Counted from the first letter of the stretch, positions 24,238 through 33,340 are shown. The stretch is DNA of 64,000 nt from Hymenobacter sp. BT18 (GCF_012273015.1 NZ_CP050954.1:3388001-3452000), one strand, 5' to 3'. A program made the numbers and translations. The notes: generated by a model from the letters alone, not told the origin.

Positions 24238-25605
24238 TTAACGGTGCAGCAGGGGCTTGGTCACGAGGCCCTCGGGAGTGTGGGCGCGTACCAGGTACGT
24301 ACCGGCGGGCAGGCCACTAAGCTCCAGCGTAACACGGGTAACGCCGGGCTGCGTGCGCACGGTGGTGGTCCGCAGCACCTGGCCCACACTGTTCAGGATT
24401 TCCGTTCGCACCAGGCCCGCTTGCCGCAGGGCCGGCAGCTCCAGGGTGGCAGCGTTGGTAGCCGGGTTGGGATAAAGGGTGCCCTGGTTTTCGCGTACCG
24501 AGGCGCGGCTGGCCGTTATCACAAACGCCTGGAAGTTGCTGTGGTTGGTGCGGGAGCTGTTCTGGTAGGTGTTGGTGTTCAGGTCCAGGTCCTGCTCTAC
24601 CGAGCGCAGAATCCGGTTGTTAGCCCCAAAGTAGTGCACAATGCGGGTTTCGGAGTCTACATCCCAGGCCGTGCCCTGCCAAATTTCCATGCGGTGGCCT
24701 ACATCGTTGCCCAGGTTATCGTACAGGAAGGATTCGCGGGTGTCGTTTACCCAGGCGTTGTTTTCGCGCACCTGCAGGGTTTCGGTCGAAGATCCGTTGG
24801 CGGTGTAAGTATAAACGTAGCGGACAACATCCTGCCAGGCGTTGTTTTTCCACTCCTGCTCCTCATAGGAAGAAGGGGTAAGGGTAGCCCAATCGGCCCA
24901 GGCAAAGTTTCTTTCCCGGGTGGTGTTTACCCACTTGCTGCCGTCCCAATCCTGGTACATTACCTCACTATAACGGTTGTTGCTGATGGTGTACACTTCC
25001 CGGCTGGCTTTGGCGTAGGTGCCGTCGGGCTGCAGGTCTTCTTCCATTACTTCCTGCCGGAGGCCGGCGGCGTTGCGCGTGATAGTGTAGCGGATGCCAA
25101 TGACGGGCACCCAAGCGTTGGCCACCCAGCTTTCAAGAAAGAAAGTCTTCAGGTCCCCTTGCGCGTCAAACTCATACCGCAGTTGGGAGGCATTACTCCA
25201 GGCGGTACCCGTCCAAGCTTCCATTTTCAGGACGGCCGGCCGACCCTGGTTGTCATAGGAGTAGGTTTGGCGCATCTCAAGTACCTTGGTAACCGAGTCA
25301 GCGTACACTATCTGTTCGGGGCGGGCCTTGGCATCGTAGGTGAAGGTCGTTTGCTTGGCGTCCGACCATTTCTTGGTTTCTTCATCCCACTGGTACATCA
25401 CCGATTGGCCGGGGCGATATACGGTGGTTTGCGCCTGAACTGCCTGTCGGGTGTGCCAGGGGGTGCGGCTGGGCAGCTGCACGGTGCTGTGCAAGGAGGC
25501 AGGCAGGGCGCGCAGCAGGTAGGCCTGGGCCAGCTGCTGGGCAAAAGCCAGGCTGGAGCTGAGCATGCTGACAGCTACCAGTAAAAGGAGTCGAATGTGT
25601 TTCAT
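24238..25605 (-). CDS. Secreted Trp/Tyr-repeat protein with T9SS sorting domain
   Basis: A 455-residue protein with signal peptide (LLLLVAVSMLSSSLAFAQ), an internal series of about seven imperfect repeats of the type W-x-x-x-x-W-x-(D/N)-x-x-R-x-x-Y-x-Y followed by D-x-x-G-(R/N), and a type A sorting domain (LYPNPATNAATLELPALRQAG ... PAGTYLVRAHTPEGLVTKPLLHR). The repeats resemble the YD-like units found in Bacteroidota surface proteins. It is predicted to be secreted by T9SS. Role unknown. ATG at 25603-25605 chosen for the signal peptide. Confidence 0.85.
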   Translation of the reverse strand: MKHIRLLLLVAVSMLSSSLAFAQQLAQAYLLRALPASLHSTVQLPSRTPWHTRQAVQAQTTVYRPGQSVMYQWDEETKKWSDAKQTTFTYDAKARPEQIVYADSVTKVLEMRQTYSYDNQGRPAVLKMEAWTGTAWSNASQLRYEFDAQGDLKTFFLESWVANAWVPVIGIRYTITRNAAGLRQEVMEEDLQPDGTYAKASREVYTISNNRYSEVMYQDWDGSKWVNTTRERNFAWADWATLTPSSYEEQEWKNNAWQDVVRYVYTYTANGSSTETLQVRENNAWVNDTRESFLYDNLGNDVGHRMEIWQGTAWDVDSETRIVHYFGANNRILRSVEQDLDLNTNTYQNSSRTNHSNFQAFVITASRASVRENQGTLYPNPATNAATLELPALRQAGLVRTEILNSVGQVLRTTTVRTQPGVTRVTLELSGLPAGTYLVRAHTPEGLVTKPLLHR

Positions 25606-25821
25606 AGCGTGAACTGGGCAGATAGAATGGCTGAACAAAGGTGCCGTCGCAAGCTTGGCTTTTGAGGAGCACCGGGAACAACACAAAGGTCTGCCTGGGG
25701 CACAGGGGCCACAATCGCATAATAATGTGGTGAGCCCGCCAAAAAGGTGCTTGCAGCCTGCGGCTGCATAGGGGCTTTATCACATATTATGGCTTTACGT
25801 GGGGTACGGAGGCCGGCAAAT

Positions 25822-25857
25822 AAAAAGCCGGCTACCAACTGTGCGTTGGTAGCCGGC
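25822..25857 (-). terminator. Terminator after the barrel-like gene
   Basis: A 13-bp perfect stem (GCCGGCTACCAAC / GTTGGTAGCCGGC) with a 5-base loop. AAAAA on the plus strand gives the U-tract for minus-strand transcription from the gene ending at 25882. Confidence 0.88.
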
Positions 25858-25881
25858 CCTGGCGGCGAGGTAGGCTCCCCG

Positions 25882-26448
25882 CTAGAAAATCACGCGCAGG
25901 CTGAGGGCCGCGTCATTATACACGCCCACGTTACCATCAAATACTTCGAAGAACGGCTTGTAGTCGACGCCCAGCACGAAGGGCAGATCGGGCATCTTAT
26001 ACTCCAGGCCCAGGATCAGATCGGCGCCCAGTGCCACGTAGCGGGTATCATCTTCGTAGTACTGCGTGTAGTAGTAGGTGCGCCCCTTTTTCTGATAGTA
26101 CCGCACTTCGCGGTAGTAGTAGCTGCCCCGGTAGGCGCCTGCGTGGGCCCCGGCCCCATAGTAGTAGGCCAGGCCTTTGATGTCCTTGATGGAATTTTGC
26201 TTTTCCAGCAAGACCGTGAGCCGGGCGCCCCGGGCCTTGTACTCGGTTGTTAGCAGGCCCTCCACGGCCACGCCGTTTTTGCCGCTGAGGAAATGCTTGA
26301 CGGTGAGCCCGGAGGAGTAGCCGCCGGCGCGCAGCCCGATGCCGGTACCGTAACTGGTGCTGGCACTGCTCGTACTTTTTTTCTGGGCCCAGGCGCTGGT
26401 GCCGGCCATCAGCACCACCAACAAGGTAACCAACCAACTCTTTTTCAT
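25882..26448 (-). CDS. Small outer-membrane beta-barrel-like protein
   Basis: A 188-residue protein with signal peptide (WLVTLLVVLMAGTSAWAQ). After a Ser/Thr-rich linker come alternating strands (GIGLRAGGYSSGLTVKHFL, GVAVEGLLTTEYKARGARLTVLLEK, YVALGADLILGLEYKMP, LPFVLGVDYKPFFEVF, AALSLRVIF) and a very Tyr-rich loop (YYYREVRYYQKKGRTYYYTQYYED), ending in phenylalanine as outer-membrane barrels do. An eight-stranded barrel is likely. Function unknown. Confidence 0.78.
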   Translation of the reverse strand: MKKSWLVTLLVVLMAGTSAWAQKKSTSSASTSYGTGIGLRAGGYSSGLTVKHFLSGKNGVAVEGLLTTEYKARGARLTVLLEKQNSIKDIKGLAYYYGAGAHAGAYRGSYYYREVRYYQKKGRTYYYTQYYEDDTRYVALGADLILGLEYKMPDLPFVLGVDYKPFFEVFDGNVGVYNDAALSLRVIF

Positions 26449-26521
26449 GCGTACTGCGAAAAGGAAACAAACAAGTGAACCGTAAAGGTAGCACCAGAAG
26501 CTTCAACCCCGGAGCAGCGGC

Positions 26522-27190
26522 CTACCCGTCGGAGCGGATGCCGGCCGCAATTTCATCGGATAAGTACACGCGGGTACCGCCCCCATCCTGGCCGGCCGCC
26601 CCCAGCATAGCCCGGGCCACGGCCTCCGCCGACACCGCCCGGTACTTGCGTAGGGGCCCCAGCAGCAGGGATTTTACCAACTGCAACATCACCGCGCCCA
26701 CTTGCTCGCCCAGTCGTTTTTCCGCCCGGTTACCCAGCAGCAGAGAAGGCCGGAAGATGTGGATGGCCCGGAACGGGGTCTGCCGCACGGCGTCTTCCAT
26801 TTCGCCCTTCACCCGGTTGTAGTAGAAGCGCGAATCCGCGTCGGCCCCCATGGCCGAAACGACCATCAGCTGGGCCGCGAAGTTGCCCGCCGTGAGAGCC
26901 GCCAGCTTCACCACGTAGAGGTAGTCGACGGCGTAAAAGGCTTCTTTGGAGCCCGCCTGCCGGATAGTCGTGCCCAGGCAGCAGTACACGTCGTCGGCAA
27001 TGAGCTTGAGGCGCTGCTCTTCCAGGTGGTCGAAGTCTACCACGCGCTGCTCCAGCTTGGGATGCACCTGCGGCAGGGCCCGGCGTCCCACCGCAATTAC
27101 TTTGGAATACCGGTCGCTGGCCAGCAACAGCGGCAGCAGGTGCTGGCCTACCAGGCCGCTGGCGCCGGCAATAAGGGCAGTTTTGTTCAT
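26522..27190 (-). CDS. NAD(P)-binding oxidoreductase, HTATIP2-like
   Basis: A 222-residue atypical short-chain dehydrogenase. The dinucleotide motif is GASGLVG at about 9-15, near the start MNKTALIAGA. VYCCLGTTIRQAGSKEAFYAVDYLYVVKLA is the hallmark of the HTATIP2/YraR-like group, with VSAMGADADSRFYYNRVKGEME holding the active-site Ser/Tyr/Lys equivalents (YNRVK), and HIFRPSLLLGNRAEKRLGE following. Substrate unknown. The ATG at 27188-27190 fits the family; an upstream ATG adds 10 residues. Confidence 0.88.
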   Translation of the reverse strand: MNKTALIAGASGLVGQHLLPLLLASDRYSKVIAVGRRALPQVHPKLEQRVVDFDHLEEQRLKLIADDVYCCLGTTIRQAGSKEAFYAVDYLYVVKLAALTAGNFAAQLMVVSAMGADADSRFYYNRVKGEMEDAVRQTPFRAIHIFRPSLLLGNRAEKRLGEQVGAVMLQLVKSLLLGPLRKYRAVSAEAVARAMLGAAGQDGGGTRVYLSDEIAAGIRSDG

Positions 27191-27258
27191 GGAAGCTGGG
27201 ATATTCACTGGCATGTTCACGGGGCGAACCGGTTCCGACTGTAGACGGCAACAGTCGG

Positions 27259-27801
27259 CTATGGGTTGTCTGGCAGTGGATAGACCGGGCAGTCTGTACT
27301 CAGATAGGAGTTAGCTGGGTCAGCTTTCGAAAACAGCACCACATAGGTGTGGTCCAGATAGGCCGTCTCGTATGACTCCTGGCGACTTTGGTTGGCAAAC
27401 GCCGCAAGTGCCGGAAGCTGCATATAGCCGTAGTATAAGTGCCCCTGAAACGTAAAATAGTACCGCGCGCCGTAAGTTGTCATCGAGCGAAAACGGTACA
27501 CGCTAAGAATACGGCCCGTGGCTACGGCCCCATTGCGCAAAACGTCCTGGGTGGCAGCGTGTTTTTTCAGCGCGTGGTAACCTATATACAGCCATACGCT
27601 CACCAGCAGTATTATGCCGGTAATAGAGCCGTTGGCGGAAGAAGAGAGGCGTGAATAATGACGCCAGCTCAGCCAGGCTATAACCAATAGTAGCAAGCCC
27701 TCCCCAATTACGGCAAAAGCCCATTCGGCTTCTGTGTACAGCTGCTGGGCCATGGTGTCGCAGGAGCCCAGCAGCTGCGGCAATTCCCAGGTACCATCCA
27801 T
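27259..27801 (-). CDS. Membrane protein of unknown function
   Basis: A 180-residue protein with two hydrophobic helices (about 28-46 and 60-78) and a C-terminal soluble beta domain containing GAVATGRILSVYRFRSMTTYGARYYFTFQGHLYYGYMQ. This layout recalls DUF3592-like proteins (two helices around a small beta domain), though the match is loose. Its ATG overlaps the stop of the upstream S1-domain gene as TAATG, so the two are translationally coupled. An internal ATG at residue 17 is possible but would break the overlap. Confidence 0.68.
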   Translation of the reverse strand: MDGTWELPQLLGSCDTMAQQLYTEAEWAFAVIGEGLLLLVIAWLSWRHYSRLSSSANGSITGIILLVSVWLYIGYHALKKHAATQDVLRNGAVATGRILSVYRFRSMTTYGARYYFTFQGHLYYGYMQLPALAAFANQSRQESYETAYLDHTYVVLFSKADPANSYLSTDCPVYPLPDNP

Positions 27802-28631
27802 TATTTATCTACTAGCCGCGTGTGGTCGTCGGCGAGCTGCACCAAGCCGCGCTTATAGAGCGTGCCCAGGGCCTTCTTGAAGAGCTTTTTGCTGATGCCC
27901 AGGCGGCGGTAGATGTCATCGGGCTCACTTTTATCGGAAAGCGGCAGGGTGCCGCCGGCTTTCTGGATGGCCGCCAGCAGCTGCTCCGCCACGTCCAGAG
28001 CTTCGTCGAACCCCACTTTCTGCAGGCTCAGGTCCAGCTTGCCATCGGGACGCACGCGGCGCACGTAGCCAGTGTGCACGTCGCCCAGACGCAGGGGCTT
28101 AAACACTTCGTTGTGGTAGAGCAGGCCTTGGTGGGTGCCATCCACAATGACTTTGTAGCCCAGGTCGGTTTCTTCAGCCACAAACAAATCGGCCGCGTCG
28201 CCTTCCTTGCCGGGGTAGGGCTGGTCGCTCAGAAACCACTCCCACTTGGCCGAGGCCACAATCCGGTCGGTGGTTTCGTCGAGGTACACGAACACGGTGG
28301 CCCGCTCCCCCGGGCGCAGGTTGCGCCGCTGGTTGCGGTAGGGCAGCAGCAGATCTTTCTCCAGGCCCCAGTCGAGGTAAGCCCCGGTGGGGGTCACGTC
28401 GCGCACGCTCAGGGCCGCAAACTGGCCCACGCGGGCGTAAGGCTCCAGGTTAGTGGCAATCAGGCGGTCCTCGGAGTCGCGGTATACGAACACGCGCACC
28501 ACGTCGCCCACGCGCGTGCCAGCCGGAATGTATTTGCGGGGCAGGAGCAGGTCACCGTCGTCGGACGTCAGGTACATTCCGAAGTCTACTTCGCGGGCTA
28601 CTTCCAGGTCGTTGAAATCACCGAGTTGCAT
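27801..28631 (-). CDS. S1-domain RNA-binding protein, CvfB-like
   Basis: A 276-residue cytosolic protein of the CvfB (YitL) type: an N-terminal S1-like domain (GDFNDLEVAREVDFGMYLTSD), a second (GQFAALSVRDVTPTGAYLDWGLEKDLLLPYRNQ), a third (LGYKVIVDGTHQGLLYHNEVFKPLRLGDVHTGYVRRVRPDGKLDLSLQK) and a C-terminal winged helix (DDIYRRLGISKKLFKKALGTLYKRGLV). CvfB binds RNA and affects virulence regulation in staphylococci; the role in Bacteroidota is not established. ATG at 28629-28631; a TACCTTTG box lies 52 bases upstream. Confidence 0.93.
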   Translation of the reverse strand: MQLGDFNDLEVAREVDFGMYLTSDDGDLLLPRKYIPAGTRVGDVVRVFVYRDSEDRLIATNLEPYARVGQFAALSVRDVTPTGAYLDWGLEKDLLLPYRNQRRNLRPGERATVFVYLDETTDRIVASAKWEWFLSDQPYPGKEGDAADLFVAEETDLGYKVIVDGTHQGLLYHNEVFKPLRLGDVHTGYVRRVRPDGKLDLSLQKVGFDEALDVAEQLLAAIQKAGGTLPLSDKSEPDDIYRRLGISKKLFKKALGTLYKRGLVQLADDHTRLVDK

Positions 28632-28682
28632 GGGGCTGAGTGGGGCTGGGTACCGGCCGGCTGGTTTGCTGCGGCCATGGCC

Positions 28683-28690
28683 CAAAGGTA
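28683..28690 (-). promoter_or_regulatory. Putative -7 box for the CvfB-like gene
   Basis: On the minus strand this reads TACCTTTG, an exact TAnnTTTG match, 52 bases before the ATG. A TTAA stands near the -33 position. Confidence 0.45.
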
Positions 28691-28757
28691 CGGGAATTGG
28701 TGGGGTAGGGGTTAAGCGGCCGCCCTCGGCGTGGGGTGGGCGCCGCTTTTCATAGCC

Positions 28758-30659
28758 CTACTGGTACTGCGTAATGCCGGGCTGCCCGAAGGTGAAGTCG
28801 CTGAAATCGTAGTAGGGCCGGGCATTCTCGAAGATGCGCAGGCCGTTGCGCGTGTATTGCCCGCGCGGGTAGAAGCCCAGCAGCAGCTGGAAGGTGCGCA
28901 GCACGGTGTACTCGTTGCGGAAGCGCAGGCCCACGCCGATGCCCGTGTACGGCTTGTCGTAGAAAGGCAGGTCGCGGCCTGCTTTGGTGTTAAGCCAGGC
29001 CGCATCCAGAAAGCCCACCGCCGCCACCCGAAAACCCAGAAAAGAGAAAGGCGTGTACACCGTGGTTTCGTAGTTGATGACGAAGCGGCTAGTGCCGCGC
29101 AGCAGGCCGTCGGAGGTGAAGCCGCGCAGGCCCCGGTCCCCTTCAATGGACAGGGGCCGCTCGTCGGGGCGGCGGTTGAGGCCGATGAGGGCGCGGTTCC
29201 AGAAAAAGTGCCGCCACTGGAAGTTGCCGGTGTGGTAGAGGCGGGTGAAATACAGGATTTCGCTGCTGGCCAGGCCCTGCTGCCAGTCGTTGCGGCGGCC
29301 CTGCACGAAGGAGCTGAACTCCCCACCCACGTACAGATAGCCCCGGCGCGGGTGGTAGCCGGCCCCCGCCAGGTGCACGCCCACGTAGCGGCGGTTGCCG
29401 GTGCCGTTGAATTCGTAGCCCGTGGTCAGGCTGGCCTGGGAACCCGTGGGAATGTCCTCGGTGCGGCCAAAGCCGAATAAGTAGGTATCCTTATAATACC
29501 GGCGTACGCTGTAGCCCACGGTGCCCAGCACCAGCTGGTTGTTCACCTGGGTTGGTAAGTACGACTTAGCGTAGGTAGTGCGCAGGTAGCGGCCCGAAAC
29601 AATCAGGCGACCGGGGTTTTCGTAGCCCAGGTCGTAGCTTTTTAGGGGCAGGGAGCGGCCCAGCCAGGCATCCTGCACATTGTACTGCACCGGCTTAAAC
29701 ACGTAAGGGTCTTCCGGGCTGCCCACCCCGCTCACGGCCTCCAGCCGGTCGAAGAAGTCGTAGCCCAGGGCCCCGGCGTACTTGGTGGTGATGGAGTAAA
29801 AGTCGCGGGAAAACCGGATGCTGCCCTGGCGGTTGCGGGTTTCGTTGAGGTAGCGCGCCTGCCCGTTCACGAAGTGCCGAAACGGCACCAGGTAGCTACC
29901 CTCGTAGCGCCAGGACTGGGCCCCGGGGTTTTCATCCACGCTGCGCCCGTACTCGTAGCGGTTGCGAAACTGGTGGCCCTGCCCCAGGAAGTTCACGTCG
30001 CGCAGGCCAATGACGCCGGCCTTCACGTCGCGCAGCTGCACCGAGCCGCTAAGGCTGAACACGTCCTTGGTCACGACTTCAATATCGACACTGTCGCGGG
30101 AGCTGGTTTGCTCGTTCACGAACACGCGGGCATCCAGCAGCTCCGCCGTCTGGCGCAGCAAACGCTCCGACTCGGACAGGGCCTGGGGCTCCAGCTCGTC
30201 GCCGCGCCGGAACAGCAGCACCTGGCGCACCCGGGCCCGGGAAGTTTTCATGTGCAGGGCATTGCCGCCTTTTTCCAGGATGTTGCGCGGCATCCGGCCC
30301 GGGTCGTTGATGCGGTAGCCAAAGGCATCGAGGGTGCGGATGTTGATGCGCCGCACGATTTTGTAGTTGTGCCGGTCGTACTGCCGGTTCAGCAGCTCGG
30401 CGTCGAGCCCGGCCTTTTCTTCCCGGCGCTCCGTGAAGTTGAAGATGGCCGCCGCCGCTTTGCCGGCAATGGTCTTGCGCTTGGTATAGGCCTTCAGCTG
30501 GGTTAAGAACTGCTCCTGGTCGAAGCGGCGGCGCAGGGAGTCGGCCTTGGTTTCGCCGATGGTGTCGGGGGCGGCGCTGGGTACGGGCTGCTGGGCGGCG
30601 GCCGGCAGCGCCAGGCCCAGCACCAGCAAGAATACCCCAATCAACGTCCCGTAGCTCAT
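28758..30659 (-). CDS. Omp85/BamA-like outer-membrane protein
   Basis: A 633-residue protein: signal peptide (LIGVFLLVLGLALPAAAQ), a charged helical region, one POTRA-like segment (YKIVRRINIRTLDAFGYRINDP ... RARVRQVLLFRRGDELEPQALSESERLLR ... VDIEVVTKDVFSLSG) and a barrel with the surface-antigen features RYEYGRSV, DRGLRGFTSDGLLRGTSRFVINYETTVYTPF and GIGVGLRFRNEYTVLRTFQLLLGFYP. The RGF motif of barrel strand 6 is present. One POTRA rather than five makes it unlike BamA itself; it is closer to BamA/TamA relatives of unknown role. ATG at 30659 or 30665. Confidence 0.85.
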   Translation of the reverse strand: MSYGTLIGVFLLVLGLALPAAAQQPVPSAAPDTIGETKADSLRRRFDQEQFLTQLKAYTKRKTIAGKAAAAIFNFTERREEKAGLDAELLNRQYDRHNYKIVRRINIRTLDAFGYRINDPGRMPRNILEKGGNALHMKTSRARVRQVLLFRRGDELEPQALSESERLLRQTAELLDARVFVNEQTSSRDSVDIEVVTKDVFSLSGSVQLRDVKAGVIGLRDVNFLGQGHQFRNRYEYGRSVDENPGAQSWRYEGSYLVPFRHFVNGQARYLNETRNRQGSIRFSRDFYSITTKYAGALGYDFFDRLEAVSGVGSPEDPYVFKPVQYNVQDAWLGRSLPLKSYDLGYENPGRLIVSGRYLRTTYAKSYLPTQVNNQLVLGTVGYSVRRYYKDTYLFGFGRTEDIPTGSQASLTTGYEFNGTGNRRYVGVHLAGAGYHPRRGYLYVGGEFSSFVQGRRNDWQQGLASSEILYFTRLYHTGNFQWRHFFWNRALIGLNRRPDERPLSIEGDRGLRGFTSDGLLRGTSRFVINYETTVYTPFSFLGFRVAAVGFLDAAWLNTKAGRDLPFYDKPYTGIGVGLRFRNEYTVLRTFQLLLGFYPRGQYTRNGLRIFENARPYYDFSDFTFGQPGITQYQ

Positions 30660-30853
30660 AGTCATTCCGCAGCCTTCCGGGCAAGATACAGCCTGTGGCG
30701 CTTTGATGCATAGTTCCTGGCGGACCACTGCCCGGGACAAGTCGGGTCGGCAACTAGCCTGATTGGCAGCCACCGGCAGTTTGGCGGGCAAAGTATCCGG
30801 TAAAGTTGCGGTCTGTTGCGGAACGATTCTAATGAAATTAGTCTTATAAACTA

Positions 30854-30884
30854 TTGTGTGGTGAAGCGCAAGCTGCTATTTTTA
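30854..30884 (+). promoter_or_regulatory. Putative promoter for the radical SAM gene
   Basis: A TTG at 30854-30856 and TATTTTTA at 30877-30884, 20 bases apart, lie in an AT-rich stretch 20 bases before the ATG at 30904. This is near the TTG-19/20-TAnnTTTG spacing, with one mismatch in the last base. Confidence 0.38.
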
Positions 30885-30903
30885 AGCCCAGAAACCAGTC
30901 CGA

Positions 30904-32169
30904 ATGAACGAGCGAATTCAGGAAAAGCTAAGTATTTTGGCAGATGCCGCGAAGTACGATGTTTCGTGCTCCAGCAGCGGCGGCAAGCGTAAAAACGTGG
31001 ACAAGGGCTTAGGCAACGCCGAAGGCATGGGCATCTGCCACAGCTACACCGAAGACGGGCGCTGCGTGTCCCTGCTCAAGATCCTGCTCACCAACCACTG
31101 CATTTTCGACTGCGCCTACTGCGTGTCGCGCCGCTCCAACGACCAGAAGCGCGCCGCCTTCACGGTGGAGGAAGTGGTGGATCTGACCATGAACTTCTAC
31201 CGCCGCAACTACATCGAAGGCCTGTTTTTGAGCAGCGGCATCTTCTCCTCGCCCGACTATACCATGGAGCGGCTGGTGCGCATCATCAAAAAGCTGCGCA
31301 CGGAGCACAAGTTCAACGGCTACATCCACGTGAAAGCCATTCCCGGCGCTTCGGAGGAGCTGATTCAGGAAGCCGGCCTGTACGCCGACCGGCTGAGCGT
31401 GAACATTGAGCTGCCTTCGGAAATGGCGTTGACGACGCTGGCGCCCGAGAAGAACTACCAGGAAATTCTGACGCCGATGGCCCAGATCCGGGACGGCATC
31501 ATTCAGAATAAGGAAGAAAAGTCTCTGTTCAAGAAAGTACCCCAGTTTGCCACGGCTGGCCAAAGCACCCAGCTTATCGTGGGCGCATCGGCCGAAAACG
31601 ACCTGCAAATCATCAGCTTCTCGGACTCGCTCTACAAGGGTTACGGTCTTAAGCGCGTGTACTACTCCGGCTACATTCCCGTGACGGATGATGCCCGCCT
31701 GCCCCAGGTCACGCAGCCCCCGCTTATTCGGGAGCACCGCCTGTACCAAACCGATTGGCTGATGCGCTTCTACGGCTTCCAGGCCGACGAAATCCTGGAC
31801 CCTGCGCATCCCTACCTGGATCTGGAGGTAGACCCCAAGCTGGCTTGGGCCCTGCGCAACCGCCACGTGTTTCCGGTAGATGTGAATACGGCCGACTACG
31901 AAATGATTTTGCGCATTCCTGGCGTCGGGGCCCGCTCGGCCAAGCGCATTGTGGCCGCGCGCCGCTTTGCGCCCCTCACCCTGGACCACCTGCACAAGTT
32001 TGGGGTGGTGCTGAAGCGGGCCAAGTTCTTTCTCACGTGCCGGGGCCAGGCCCTGGAGCGGCGGGAGCTGGACGAGCAGGCCATCCGGCGGCAGATACTG
32101 TTTGGGGCCGGCTCCGTGCGCTCGGCCCTGGTCACCCAGCAACTCGACTTGTTCGCGCAGGCTTCTTAA
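30904..32169 (+). CDS. Putative DNA modification/repair radical SAM protein
   Basis: A 421-residue radical SAM enzyme. The cluster motif is CIFDCAYC near residue 69-76, after ILLTNH. The upstream YDVSCSSSGGKR and CHSYTEDGRCVSLLKILLTNHC, and the helix-hairpin-helix near the C-terminus (RIPGVGARSAKRIVAARR), match the family annotated as putative DNA modification/repair protein (TIGR03916 as I recall), which is paired with a TIGR03915/DUF4130 protein. That partner is at 33341, two genes on. The HhH suggests DNA or base contact. The reaction is not known. Confidence 0.92.
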   Translation: MNERIQEKLSILADAAKYDVSCSSSGGKRKNVDKGLGNAEGMGICHSYTEDGRCVSLLKILLTNHCIFDCAYCVSRRSNDQKRAAFTVEEVVDLTMNFYRRNYIEGLFLSSGIFSSPDYTMERLVRIIKKLRTEHKFNGYIHVKAIPGASEELIQEAGLYADRLSVNIELPSEMALTTLAPEKNYQEILTPMAQIRDGIIQNKEEKSLFKKVPQFATAGQSTQLIVGASAENDLQIISFSDSLYKGYGLKRVYYSGYIPVTDDARLPQVTQPPLIREHRLYQTDWLMRFYGFQADEILDPAHPYLDLEVDPKLAWALRNRHVFPVDVNTADYEMILRIPGVGARSAKRIVAARRFAPLTLDHLHKFGVVLKRAKFFLTCRGQALERRELDEQAIRRQILFGAGSVRSALVTQQLDLFAQAS

Positions 32170-32231
32170 GGCTATTGCATCCTACCAACAGCCATTCAAC
32201 CAGAAACAGCCACTTACAACGCCCGCTTCCC

Positions 32232-32399
32232 ATGACCATTACCCACCGCGCCGCCGACGCGTCGGCCGCTCCCAAATCAGAAAAAGTTGCTCGTCTGGCC
32301 TGCTGCTGCAAGCTCTCCGACCTGCTCCCGCTGGTACGGCAAATGCACCAGCAGGCCGCCCGCGCCAACGCGGCCCGGCAGGAGCAGCAGGCAGCCTAG
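32232..32399 (+). CDS. Possible small protein with a CCC motif
   Basis: A 55-residue frame with ATG at 32232 and TAG at 32397-32399. It has a polar N-terminus, then EKVARLACCCKLSDLLPLVRQMHQQAARANAARQEQQAA, a likely amphipathic helix preceded by three cysteines. It lies between the radical SAM gene and the hydrolase, in the same direction. Composition and third-position GC are gene-like, but there is no recognised homologue and it may be chance. Confidence 0.38.
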   Translation: MTITHRAADASAAPKSEKVARLACCCKLSDLLPLVRQMHQQAARANAARQEQQAA

Positions 32400-32419
32400 G
32401 TTTGCTGAGGGCGGGGCGT

Positions 32420-32427
32420 AACCTTTG
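32420..32427 (+). promoter_or_regulatory. Putative -7 box for the epoxide-hydrolase-like gene
   Basis: AACCTTTG, one mismatch from TAnnTTTG, 25 bases before the ATG at 32452. Confidence 0.33.
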
Positions 32428-32451
32428 CGTCCCCGCCTTGGTAGGCTGACT

Positions 32452-33330
32452 ATGGCCTTTCCCCTGGAGCACCACGACATCCGTACCAATGGCGTCACCC
32501 TGCACGTGGCGCAGTGTGGCCCTGCAAACGGTCCACTGGTGGTGTTGCTGCACGGGTTTCCGGAGTTCTGGTACAGCTGGCGCCACCAGATTGCGGAGCT
32601 GGCCGCCGCGGGCTACCGCGTGTGGGTGCCCGACCAGCGCGGCTACAACCGCAGTGAGAAGCCGGCGGGCATCAGTGCCTACCAGTTGAAGCAGTTGGGG
32701 GCGGATGTCCTGGGGCTGCTGGATGCGGCTGGCGTTGCGCAGGCCGCCGTGGTAGGCCACGACTGGGGCGGTATTGTAGCGTGGTGGCTGGCCGCCTGGC
32801 ACCCCGAGCGTATTTCCCGGGCCGCTATTCTCAATGTTCCGCACCCGGCCGTGCTGGGGCAGGCTGCGCGGAAGGTGCCGCGGCAGCTGCTAAAAAGCTG
32901 GTATGTGTTTTTCTTTCAATTGCCCTGGCTGCCCGAGTGGCTTTTCCGGCGCCGGCAGTTCCGCTTCGGGCGAGGCGTCCTGCGGGGCACCAGCCGCACG
33001 GGTACTTTTTCTAGCGAAGATCTGGTACGCTACGTAGCTGCCTGGAATCAGCCCCGGGCACTAACCAGTATGATTAGCTGGTACCGGGCGGCGCTGCGCC
33101 AGCCAAGCCGCACGGGCCGGGTAAGCATTCCGCTACTCTTGCTCTGGGGCAAGCAGGATGCCTTCCTGGAGCCGAGGCTGGCGGCATTGAGTCTGCAGCA
33201 GTGCGCCCAGGGCCAGCTCGTGTATTTTGAGCAGGCTACGCACTGGCTGCACCAAGAAGAGCCAGCCGCCGTAAACCGCCACCTGCTGGATTTTCTGCGC
33301 CCCGGCCTGCCTGTTTCCTTTCCCGTATAA
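32452..33330 (+). CDS. Alpha/beta hydrolase, epoxide-hydrolase-like
   Basis: A 292-residue alpha/beta hydrolase. HGFPEFWYSWRHQ is the oxyanion motif and WVPDQRGYNRSEKP the following strand-turn; the nucleophile is the Asp of VVGHDWGGIVAW, which with the first motif indicates the epoxide hydrolase / haloalkane dehalogenase branch. WGKQDAF holds the acid and QATHWLHQEEP the catalytic His. Lid tyrosines are plausible but not proven, so an esterase with an Asp nucleophile cannot be excluded. It interrupts the radical SAM/DUF4130 pair. ATG at 32452 gives the normal N-terminus. Confidence 0.88.
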   Translation: MAFPLEHHDIRTNGVTLHVAQCGPANGPLVVLLHGFPEFWYSWRHQIAELAAAGYRVWVPDQRGYNRSEKPAGISAYQLKQLGADVLGLLDAAGVAQAAVVGHDWGGIVAWWLAAWHPERISRAAILNVPHPAVLGQAARKVPRQLLKSWYVFFFQLPWLPEWLFRRRQFRFGRGVLRGTSRTGTFSSEDLVRYVAAWNQPRALTSMISWYRAALRQPSRTGRVSIPLLLLWGKQDAFLEPRLAALSLQQCAQGQLVYFEQATHWLHQEEPAAVNRHLLDFLRPGLPVSFPV

Positions 33331-33340
33331 ACTTCGCTGC

